The translations under genes were made by a program, and so were the position numbers. A stretch of 64,000 nucleotides of DNA from JAXLXE01 sp046328115 (GTDB taxonomy: Bacteria > Chloroflexota > UBA6077 > JACCZL01): NCBI GenBank assembly GCA_046328115.1, contig JAXLXE010000004.1:1-64000 (forward strand), read 5' to 3'. Shown piece after piece: positions 26,429-33,732 of the stretch. A model generated the notes under the pieces. That model was given only the letters and a program-made list of their open reading frames with translations. It searched no databases and was not told where the DNA came from. Every line of letters begins with the position of its first letter. The first letter of the stretch is position 1.

Positions 26429-26556
26429 CGGATCTCCCTCCGGGTTGGCGGCACCACGCGATGATCTGCGTGAGCTCCCCTGGCGCCACCACTGGTCTTG
26501 CAGCCGCCAGCGCTGGCGGGCAACGTTGATCGCATCTTAGCTCGCGGGGCGGAGCA

Positions 26557-26583
26557 GGCGCACCGGGCGTGGCCTGGTGCGCC
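26557..26583 (-). terminator. GC-rich hairpin after TPP enzyme gene
   Basis: GGCGCACC and GGTGCGCC form a perfect 8-base stem around an 11-base loop, 8 bases after the TPP gene's stop codon. There is no T-run, so it may be a pause or mRNA-stabilising hairpin rather than a true terminator. Confidence 0.4.
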
Positions 26584-26591
26584 GCGCCTTG

Positions 26592-28226
26592 CTAGAACGT
26601 GGAGATCTTGGTCTCCTTCTGGGTGATGAACTCCAGCAGGACCGGAATGCCCTCCTGCGTCTTCTTGATGCCTCGCTTGATCGCCGGCACGATCTCATTG
26701 GGATCCGTCACGCGCTCGCCGTAACCGCCGAACGCCTTTGCCATGTCCGCGTAGTTGCCGCTGATGTCGGTGCTGCGGTACTTCTCCGTGGCCACCGGCA
26801 GGACCTTTAGCTCAATCGCCATCGAGAAATTGTTCATCAGGCAGGACATGATCGGGATGCGCTCCCGCACGGCGGTCTCAAAGTCCATGCCGGTGAAGCC
26901 GATGGCCGCGTCACCCCAGAAGTTGATGCACAGCTTGTCCGGATGCGCCAGCTTGGCGCCCATCGCCAGGCCCAGCCCGTAGCCGAGCTGCGTAGTCTTG
27001 CCCCAGCCGATGTATGAGAGCGGCGCCGTGGGCCGCCAGAACGGCACGATCTGGTCGCGCGGGCTGCCCGCGTCGTGCGTGATGATGGTGTTGTCCAGAT
27101 CCACCGTGTGCATCAGGTCCCAGATCACGCGGTAGGGCGAGATCGGAGTGGACGCGTCCGTCAGCTTTGGGGTCCAGTCCTCAACCCAGCTCCCGTTGAG
27201 CTTCGCGATCTGGGCCGCCACGGCGTCGCCGCGGCCGCGCGGTTTCCCCTTCAGCCGATCCTTCACCTCCAGGAGGAGCGCATCCAGGATCAGGCCGGCG
27301 TCGCCGATGATAGGGTGCGTGGCCTCCAGGTCCTTGTTCAGGTCCAGCGAGTCCAGGGTGGCGTGGATGATGGTCTTGCCCTTGGGCATCATCGTGCCGT
27401 AGTTCGTCGTGGCAAAGCTGCAGCCGATGCCGAAGATCACATCCGAGTTCTGGATAAACTCCCACGCTGCCTTGGGGAGCGAGCGGCCCGCCGCCCCAAG
27501 CGAGAGCCGGTGGTTCTCCGGGAAAGCGCTCTTGCCCTGGATGCTGGTGGTGACCGGCGCCTCCAGCAGCTCCGCAAGCTCCTTGAGCTGGGGCCAGGCC
27601 TCCGCGTAGTGCACCCCCTGACCCGCGTAGATGACGGGACGCTCGGCCGCCACCAGGACCTCCGCGGCCTCCTTGACCAGCGCGGGATCCGGCCCAACCT
27701 TTATGCGCGGCGCCACCTTGTAGTGGAAGTTGTCTGAGATCTCCGCAGCCATCACATCCGTGGGGATCTCCACCATCGTCGGCCGCGGTCGGCCGTTCTT
27801 GACCTGGGTGAACGCCCGCCGCAACGCGTTTGGCACCTCCTCCGGCAGGGTCACCTGTTCGATCCACTTGGTGACGTGCTGGAAGTTGAGCAGCGAGCTG
27901 AAGTTCGGCGTGATGTTGAGCAGCTTACGCGGAAAGCCACCGGGGATCACCACGATGGGCACGGAATCGCCGTAGGCCTGGGCCACGCCGCCAAAGGCGT
28001 TCTCCGTGCCAGGGCCATGCTGCATCGCGAACACGCCGATCTTCTTGCCAGACGTGGTCCGGCTGATCGCATCCGCCATGTGGAGGCCAACGCGCTCCTG
28101 GCGGACGATGATGGGCCGGATGTCCGCGACGGCCGCGGCCTCCAGGATATGGTTGACCGGGTAGCCGATCAGATACTCCACGCCCTCGCGCTTCAGGATC
28201 TGCGCTACGGCGTCCTGGACCTTCAT
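26592..28226 (-). CDS. Thiamine-diphosphate enzyme (acetolactate-synthase-like)
   Basis: A 544-residue enzyme with the three-domain plan of the acetolactate synthase / oxalyl-CoA decarboxylase / benzoylformate decarboxylase family. The catalytic Glu of the PYR domain is in IVRQERVGLHMADA. The ThDP-binding motif is GDAAIGFTGMDFETAVRERI ending in MNNFS; it has GDA in place of the usual GDG. GSPRDQIVPFWRP leads into it. AGGAGGGCACACGC precedes the ATG at 28226; the long upstream frame to 28430 is discarded. The keto-acid substrate cannot be named. Confidence 0.87.
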   Translation of the reverse strand: MKVQDAVAQILKREGVEYLIGYPVNHILEAAAVADIRPIIVRQERVGLHMADAISRTTSGKKIGVFAMQHGPGTENAFGGVAQAYGDSVPIVVIPGGFPRKLLNITPNFSSLLNFQHVTKWIEQVTLPEEVPNALRRAFTQVKNGRPRPTMVEIPTDVMAAEISDNFHYKVAPRIKVGPDPALVKEAAEVLVAAERPVIYAGQGVHYAEAWPQLKELAELLEAPVTTSIQGKSAFPENHRLSLGAAGRSLPKAAWEFIQNSDVIFGIGCSFATTNYGTMMPKGKTIIHATLDSLDLNKDLEATHPIIGDAGLILDALLLEVKDRLKGKPRGRGDAVAAQIAKLNGSWVEDWTPKLTDASTPISPYRVIWDLMHTVDLDNTIITHDAGSPRDQIVPFWRPTAPLSYIGWGKTTQLGYGLGLAMGAKLAHPDKLCINFWGDAAIGFTGMDFETAVRERIPIMSCLMNNFSMAIELKVLPVATEKYRSTDISGNYADMAKAFGGYGERVTDPNEIVPAIKRGIKKTQEGIPVLLEFITQKETKISTF

Positions 28227-28347
28227 GCGTGTGCCCTCCTTTGAGCCCAACGTGGGCTCGGCTGAACGCCGGACCCACTCCGTCCGACGACGCGTACATA
28301 CTAGCGCGATCGCGCCATTCCGCCGAGTACCAGCCGCCCAGACCAGA

Positions 28348-30147
28348 CTACTCGGTCGGAATCCCCACCATCTCCAGCAGGCGTAGCGCGTTGGTTGACC
28401 GCGCGATTCCGGGGTGCAGGCGGTAGTCAAAAGTCATCTGGGCGCCATCTGGGCCTTCGCGAATCGTCTCCTGCAAGTGGACGTCCCGCGCGGCCGATCG
28501 GAGCGGGCCTTCCTCGGCCAGCGTGAGATCGTGCGTGGACACCGCGCCGATCGCACCGTGCCGAATGAGCCACGAAATGATTTGCCGCGCCGCGATCTGG
28601 CGCTCCGCGGTGTTCGTGCCCTGGAGGATCTCATCCAGCAGGAACAGCAGCGGGGCAGAGCCCGGCGCTCCTGCGGACGCGTCCACGATGCGCTTCAGTC
28701 GCTGGAGCTCGGCCATGTAGTACGAAACGCCGCGCTCCAGCGAGTCTCGGACGCGCATGCAGGTCCAGAGCGCAACCGGCGGCAGGCTAAGACCAGCGGC
28801 GCACGCCGGCCCACCCGCCTGTGCAAGCACGGTGTTGAGCCCAATGGCCCGGAGCAACGTGCTCTTTCCAGACATGTTGGAACCGGTGACCAGGAGAAAC
28901 GTCCCGGCCGGTCCCACCGAGACGCTATTGCCTACGCGGGTGTCAGCGGGGAGCAAGGGGTGCCCCACGCCGTCCCCGGTCAACTCCTGGAGGCTCGGAT
29001 CCAGCGTCGGATAGACCCAGCTAGGGTTGTCGTGAGCCAGGCCCGCCAGCGCGCTGATCGCCTCGAACTGCGCCAGCGCCTCGATCCAGGCGGATACGCG
29101 CGTGGCGTTGCGCCGCTGCCACTCCTCCAGCGCGACGAGCACGTGGGTGTTCCAGAGCGTGGCCAGCGCGATGCCCGGGTACACCAGCGTGGAGGGCGGC
29201 TGCTCCCACCGCGCAATCCGCCCCAGCCGATCAAGCTCCCGCGCCGCGTCCACGCCATCGGACCTGAGGGAGCGCTGCACAGACGCGGTGAGCGGCGCGG
29301 CCAGATTCGCCGCCTCGATCTCGCGGAACGCGTGGGCCATGCCCTCGGCGTTCCGAGCCAGGCTCGAGACGCGCTCGATAGTCCGAACCGCCCGGCTGTC
29401 CGTGTACCAGGCCAGCGCGGCGTTGACCGCCAGCGGCGCGAGCCAGACCGGGTAGGGAAAGAGATCCAGCCAGTAGGCTACCAGTGCCACCCAGAGCGCG
29501 GCCGGACTGACACGCGCAAGCCAAACGACCCAGCCACGCGGCCGTAGCCACGGGGCCTCGCCGACCCAGCCCAGGAGTCCGCTGGCATCCACTCGAGTAC
29601 CGTGTTCCCCACGGACGGACTGTTCAACCGCCTGGCGGAGATCGAGCAGCGGCGCCAGCTCCTGTGCCGCCCGATGGCGCTGGGCCACCTCTGCCGGCTG
29701 GCCCGGCCGTGACAGCCATTCGGCCAGCATCCGTTCCCCGTGCGTGGTGACCACATTGTCCAGCAGGTGCATCAGCGAGGCGTGGCCGAACAGGTCCAGG
29801 TCGTCAGCGTACGGGTGATCCGCGTCAGCCTTCACCGAGTGCCGAAGCGGGATCGCGTCCCAGAGCCGGTCGGCCCGCGCGGCAGACTCCACATTGATCC
29901 GCGCGAGCGCCGCGAAGCGCTTCCGCTCACGCTCCGCTGCGCGATGCCGCATGACCAGCCAGACGAACAGCCCCCACACAACCGCCGCGGGCACCAGCAA
30001 ACCGACCCACTGGCTCCAGAGCGCCGCCACGATGAACACGAGACCGCCGAGAAACGCGCCGAGGCGTGCGTTGGCCAGGCGGAACGTGATCGCCGCGAGC
30101 TGATCGGCTTGTGCCCCGAACGCCGCGGCGCGGGCCCTATAGTCCAA
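28348..30147 (-). CDS. MutS-family ATPase with membrane segments
   Basis: A 599-residue protein. The C-terminal 200 residues are the MutS ATPase: Walker A TGSNMSGKSTLLRAIG near 422, Walker B LLFLLDEILQGTN, and the STHDLTLAEE switch. The middle holds the MutS core-like helices. The first 75 residues contain a hydrophobic pair (ARLGAFLGGLVFIVAALWSQ and GLLVPAAVVWGLFVWLVM), and another pair lies near 205-245 (WVVWLARVSPAALWVALVAY). The DNA-mismatch-binding domains are absent, so this is one of the membrane-associated MutS homologues of unknown function, not MutS. Divergent from the SDR gene. Confidence 0.82.
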   Translation of the reverse strand: MDYRARAAAFGAQADQLAAITFRLANARLGAFLGGLVFIVAALWSQWVGLLVPAAVVWGLFVWLVMRHRAAERERKRFAALARINVESAARADRLWDAIPLRHSVKADADHPYADDLDLFGHASLMHLLDNVVTTHGERMLAEWLSRPGQPAEVAQRHRAAQELAPLLDLRQAVEQSVRGEHGTRVDASGLLGWVGEAPWLRPRGWVVWLARVSPAALWVALVAYWLDLFPYPVWLAPLAVNAALAWYTDSRAVRTIERVSSLARNAEGMAHAFREIEAANLAAPLTASVQRSLRSDGVDAARELDRLGRIARWEQPPSTLVYPGIALATLWNTHVLVALEEWQRRNATRVSAWIEALAQFEAISALAGLAHDNPSWVYPTLDPSLQELTGDGVGHPLLPADTRVGNSVSVGPAGTFLLVTGSNMSGKSTLLRAIGLNTVLAQAGGPACAAGLSLPPVALWTCMRVRDSLERGVSYYMAELQRLKRIVDASAGAPGSAPLLFLLDEILQGTNTAERQIAARQIISWLIRHGAIGAVSTHDLTLAEEGPLRSAARDVHLQETIREGPDGAQMTFDYRLHPGIARSTNALRLLEMVGIPTE

Positions 30148-30275
30148 CTCGCGGTCCAGATGGCACGTAGTTCAGAAGAGGCACGGTGAGGGATGATACG
30201 GCCAGCACCGAGCCCCGCCCGCGGATTCCATCCGGCGCGTCGCCTGACGGGTCGTGCTGCGGACCCGGCTTCGCT

Positions 30276-30301
30276 TGTCACACACGTCTGTCACACACGT
30301 C
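30276..30301. repeat. Exact 13-bp tandem duplication (TGTCACACACGTC)
   Basis: TGTCACACACGTC occurs twice head to tail, with a third degenerate ACGCACGC copy, just upstream of the SDR ribosome site. It may be a regulatory tandem or polymerase slippage. Confidence 0.6.
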
Positions 30302-30322
30302 ACGCACGCGGAAGGATGCAGC

Positions 30323-31096
30323 ATGGACCTGGGACTCCGTGGAAAGATCGCTCTGGTCACCGGTGGGAGCCGCGGCATTGGACGGGCCACGGCATTGAGG
30401 CTGGCGGCCGAGGGCTGCCTTGTGGGGATCTGCGGCAGGACGGCCCAGACGCTGGATCGCGCGCTGGGCGAGCTACGCGCCGCGGGCGCGGTTGCCCACG
30501 GCGTTGTCGCTGACGTCACGGAGCCGGGTGAGGTCGAGCGATTCGTGGACGCGAGTGGGGCCGCGCTGGGCGGTGTGGACCTCCTGGTGGCAAACGTCGG
30601 CGGCTCGGCCGGCCAGGAATTAGTGAGTTCCACGCCCGAGGACTGGCTGCGCACCTTTGAGCTGAACCTCTTCCACGCCGTCCGGGCAATTCGCGCCGCG
30701 GTGCCGCACATGGCCGCCCGCGGGGGCGGCAGCGCCGTGACGATTGCATCGATCTCCGGCTGGAAGCCGGGCCCAAAGGCACAGTACGGCGCGGCCAAGG
30801 CGGGCGAGATCTTTCTGGCCGGCGCATTGGCGTGGGAGCTGGCCGATCAGAAGATCAGGGTGAACACGGTGAGCCCCGGATCCATCCTCTTCCCCGGCGG
30901 TGGATGGGAGCGATTCCGCGCCGAGCACCCCGAGCGGTTCAACCAGTTTGAGCAGCGCGAGTTTCCCGCCAGGCGGCTCGGCAAAGCCGAGGAGATCGCG
31001 GACGTCGTGGCCTTTGTCCTCTCCGAGCGCGCCTCCTGGATCAACGGCGCCAACATCCCCGTGGACGGCGCCCAGGGCCGCCCAAGCGCGTTCTGA
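30323..31096 (+). CDS. Short-chain dehydrogenase/reductase
   Basis: A 257-residue classical SDR. The cofactor loop is LVTGGSRGIGRATAL, the stabilising motif is VANVGGSAG, catalytic Ser is in IASISGWKPG and the active-site pair is in QYGAAKAGEI. The C-terminal NTVSPGSILFPGGGWERF is the usual substrate-loop region. GGAAGGATGCAGC precedes the ATG at 30323. Most like 3-oxoacyl-ACP reductase-type family members; true substrate unknown. The HEPN gene starts 2 bases after its stop, but functional linkage is doubtful. Confidence 0.87.
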   Translation: MDLGLRGKIALVTGGSRGIGRATALRLAAEGCLVGICGRTAQTLDRALGELRAAGAVAHGVVADVTEPGEVERFVDASGAALGGVDLLVANVGGSAGQELVSSTPEDWLRTFELNLFHAVRAIRAAVPHMAARGGGSAVTIASISGWKPGPKAQYGAAKAGEIFLAGALAWELADQKIRVNTVSPGSILFPGGGWERFRAEHPERFNQFEQREFPARRLGKAEEIADVVAFVLSERASWINGANIPVDGAQGRPSAF

Positions 31097-31098
31097 GG

Positions 31099-31515
31099 AT
31101 GAACAGAGTTGACCTTCAGAACCTGGCGCTCGCTCGGATTGAAGACAGCCGCGTGCTCCTCGCGCAGCAAAGGTACGCAGCCGCATACTACCTGGCAGGC
31201 TACGCTGTCGAGTGTGCTGTGAAAGCGTGCGTCGCGCGTCACATCGTCGCGGAGGAGTACCCCTCGAAGCGGAGATTCAGCGAAGACCTCTTCAGCCACG
31301 ATCTGGCCAGATTGCTTCCGTACGCTAAGTTGGTCACCGAGCTCGAAAACCAGAAGGTGTCCGACCCGAGTTTCAGGACGAACTGGCTCATAGTCGATAA
31401 GTGGAAGGAGACATCCCGCTACGAGACACGCACCCGGATCGAAGCGCAAGAGCTCATTGACGCGATAACAGACGGGAGTCACGGGGTGCTCACATGGCTG
31501 CAACAACACTGGTAG
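31099..31515 (+). CDS. HEPN-domain protein
   Basis: A 138-residue helical protein with the HEPN signature RYAAAYYLAGYAVECAVKAC. A canonical R-X4-6-H RNase motif is not evident; the nearest candidate is RRFSEDLFSHD with 8 residues between Arg and His. HEPN proteins often act as RNases in toxin-antitoxin or defence modules, or as nucleotide-binding accessory subunits without activity. Its stop lies 22 bases inside the next gene, so the two are translationally coupled and probably form one functional unit. Confidence 0.75.
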   Translation: MNRVDLQNLALARIEDSRVLLAQQRYAAAYYLAGYAVECAVKACVARHIVAEEYPSKRRFSEDLFSHDLARLLPYAKLVTELENQKVSDPSFRTNWLIVDKWKETSRYETRTRIEAQELIDAITDGSHGVLTWLQQHW

Positions 31516-32087
31516 ACAACCGGCTAGAGGCCGGCCGTGACGTCGTGGCGGTGCTCGAGCGCGCTGGCTTTGACATCGACTGCGCGCTCTGGCTTCAAGA
31601 TGACGAAACGGAGGCCTGGGCCCTCGTCGTGGCGTCAACGTCTGTTGAGACCTCCGGCGCTCGGCCGATCTACGATGCGTTCGTCCGAAGCTACTCAACC
31701 GAACAACAAGAAGCGTCGGGCATCGACCGATTCGAGGTCTTGCCTACGTCCTCGCAGCTCATCCGCGACCTGAAGCGACTGGTCCGAACCGGCAACAAGC
31801 TGCAGAAGCTCAGAATCGACGGCATCACCCTGTCGGGCACGATGTACCGAACGTCGCGTATCTACAGGGTGAAAGGTGGGACGCTTGATGCTGGCGCCCG
31901 CGTCATGGTGAAGGCCACGAAGCAGATGGGGAGCATAAGAAAGGTCACAGACCTTTCAGCGGAGAGACCGTACCTGGTCATGCTTGATGCTCCCATGCGG
32001 AGCAATATGCCGCTGACACCAGAAGGTCCGGCCGGGCAGAACTTCTCGGCCACGGAGCTCGAGCTCGAATACGTAGTCTCGCAGTAG
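31494..32087 (+). CDS. Unknown protein coupled to HEPN gene
   Basis: A 197-residue protein of no family that I recognise. The start MAATTLVDNRLEAGRDVVAV overlaps the HEPN gene by 22 bases. It has an N-terminal alpha/beta part (LERAGFDIDCALWLQDDETE), a middle Ser/Thr-rich stretch (DAFVRSYSTEQQEASG), and a C-terminal beta-rich half. There is no nucleotidyltransferase GS...DXD motif, so it is not an MntA-type partner. As the obligate neighbour of a HEPN gene it could be an antitoxin, a regulator or a substrate adaptor; this is inference from context. Confidence 0.6.
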   Translation: MAATTLVDNRLEAGRDVVAVLERAGFDIDCALWLQDDETEAWALVVASTSVETSGARPIYDAFVRSYSTEQQEASGIDRFEVLPTSSQLIRDLKRLVRTGNKLQKLRIDGITLSGTMYRTSRIYRVKGGTLDAGARVMVKATKQMGSIRKVTDLSAERPYLVMLDAPMRSNMPLTPEGPAGQNFSATELELEYVVSQ

Positions 32088-32139
32088 TCTACCGACCCCC
32101 ACGACAATTCGTGGTCGGGTCTAGACCAGGAGCTTCATC

Positions 32140-33567
32140 TTGCCCAGCATTACAAGCCAGGTCATCTCCGCCGAGACCCTCCGTGCCGCGCAGCAGCGCC
32201 CCCACGGCGCGTACACAGCCGAGCTCGCCAGATTCGCCTCCGAATTCACGCTAGACCGGGTGCCGCCGGACGTGCGCTCGTTCGCCCGTGGAGTCGTGCT
32301 GGACACGCTCGGCGCCATCCTGGCGGCCTCCACGTCCCGCTACGGGCTCCGGGGGACGCTCGGTAAGGTAGTCCAGCAGCTCGGCGGCACCCCAGACGCC
32401 ACGCTGGCCGGCCTGGGTACGAGATCCTCGATCGTCCAGGCCGCGCTGTACAACGGCACGCTGGGCTACTACTGCGACATCGAGAGCCACCACCCCGGGG
32501 CCATCATGCACGGCGCCGCGATCGTGGTGCCGGCGGCGCTCGCTGCCGCCGAGGCGCGCAACGCGAGCGGCTCCGAGTTCCTGGCGGCCGTAATCCTCGG
32601 CATGGACGTGGCGTGCCGCGTGAGCTACGCGATAGACCCCAACGCCCTGTACGCCCGGGCGTTCCACCCCACGTCCGTCTGCGGCGCGTTCGGCGCCGCC
32701 GCGGCCGTCGGTCGGATCCTGCGGCTCAATCCTGAGCAGATGGCGAACGCCTTCGGGCTGGCAACCAGCCAGGCCAGCGGTCTGCTGGCCTGGGCCAGCG
32801 ACCACACTGAGCAATCGCGCCCGTTCAACCCCGGGCTCGCCGCCCGTAACGGCGCCACCGCCGCCCTGCTCGCGGAGGCCGGCATGGGCGCGCCCCAGCA
32901 CATCCTCGACCCCGTCGAAAAATACAACGTCTTCCGGGCCTGGAGCGTGGAGCCCAAGCCAGAGGAGCTGCTAGCCCGGCTCTACGACCGCTTCTTCATC
33001 ACGGAGCTCGCGTTCAAACTCTACGCATGCTGCGCGTTCCTCCACCCCGCGCTGGACGGCATCTTGGATCTTCTGGATTCCGGGGAGGTCCGCGCCGAGG
33101 ACGTCACCGACATCACCCTCCGGTTCAGCCACTCCGGCAGGTCGATGATCGACCAGAACGAGCTCAAGAGCCACCGCGCGCAGTACATCCTGCCGATCGG
33201 CTTGTACAACCGGAAGGTCGTCCTGGACGACATTCTCTTCGAACCAACCGACACCCGGATCGCCTCCCTTGGGAAGCGTACGTCAGTGGTTGGTGACGAC
33301 GAGCTAGAGCGCTTCTACCCAGACCGCTATCCCTCCATCGTCGAGCTCGCAACGCGGCGTGGGCACCTGGCCACGCGGCGGGTGGACTGGCCCCGCGGCT
33401 ACCCGCAGAACCCGATCAGCCCCGCTCAGATTGGGCAGAAGTTCCGAGACCTGAGCGCCATCGCCATCGACGTGTCCGCGGCCGACCGGATCATCGAGAT
33501 GACGGAGGCCCTGGAACAGTCGAACACGGTGGCGCCGCTGGCGGGCCTGTTGGCTCGGACTCCCTGA
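32140..33567 (+). CDS. MmgE/PrpD family protein
   Basis: A 475-residue protein of the MmgE/PrpD family, which includes 2-methylcitrate dehydratase and cis-aconitate decarboxylase. Family blocks seen: RGVVLDTLGAILAAST, YNGTLGYYCDIESHHPGAIM (the usual 'HavDFDDt...HPg' region, here YCDIESHHPG), FHPTSVCGAFGAAAAVGRIL, and YACCAFLHPALDG. It probably dehydrates or isomerises a tricarboxylic acid-like substrate. Start is TTG at 32140 with CAGGAGC upstream. No prp genes are nearby, so the propionate role is not supported. Confidence 0.85.
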   Translation: MPSITSQVISAETLRAAQQRPHGAYTAELARFASEFTLDRVPPDVRSFARGVVLDTLGAILAASTSRYGLRGTLGKVVQQLGGTPDATLAGLGTRSSIVQAALYNGTLGYYCDIESHHPGAIMHGAAIVVPAALAAAEARNASGSEFLAAVILGMDVACRVSYAIDPNALYARAFHPTSVCGAFGAAAAVGRILRLNPEQMANAFGLATSQASGLLAWASDHTEQSRPFNPGLAARNGATAALLAEAGMGAPQHILDPVEKYNVFRAWSVEPKPEELLARLYDRFFITELAFKLYACCAFLHPALDGILDLLDSGEVRAEDVTDITLRFSHSGRSMIDQNELKSHRAQYILPIGLYNRKVVLDDILFEPTDTRIASLGKRTSVVGDDELERFYPDRYPSIVELATRRGHLATRRVDWPRGYPQNPISPAQIGQKFRDLSAIAIDVSAADRIIEMTEALEQSNTVAPLAGLLARTP

Positions 33568-33620
33568 GCCACATCACCCGCGCCGTCCGGCCGGGGCACA
33601 ATTACCCCACGACACCCCCA

Positions 33621-33669
33621 CCTCATTCCCCCCACCTCATTCCCCCCACCTCATTCCCCCCACCTCATT
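33621..33669. repeat. Tandem 14-bp repeats (CCTCATTCCCCCCA), 3.5 copies
   Basis: Unit CCTCATTCCCCCCA begins at 33621, 33635 and 33649, with a partial fourth copy from 33663. It lies between the MmgE/PrpD gene and the LuxR-type regulator. Low-complexity C-rich tract, likely slippage-prone. Confidence 0.8.
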
Positions 33670-33732
33670 CAAGGATGCTCCGCAGCCAGTGCAATCCGTA
33701 GTTCCACGGCCCCGGGGTACGGCCACAGGGGT

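Noticed and set aside
26557..26583. Confident rho-independent terminator
   Set aside because: The stem is perfect but there is no T-run, so it is listed only as a tentative hairpin.
28414..29547. 377-codon plus-strand open frame
   Set aside because: Antisense to the MutS-like ATPase gene; composition is Arg-rich and carries no domain.
31099..31515. HEPN gene as part of the SDR operon pathway
   Set aside because: Only the 2-base gap links it to the SDR gene; the overlap with the following unknown gene is the stronger association.
33621..33669. Possible CRISPR or iteron array
   Set aside because: C-rich 14-base tandem with no spacers, and no replication or cas gene nearby.
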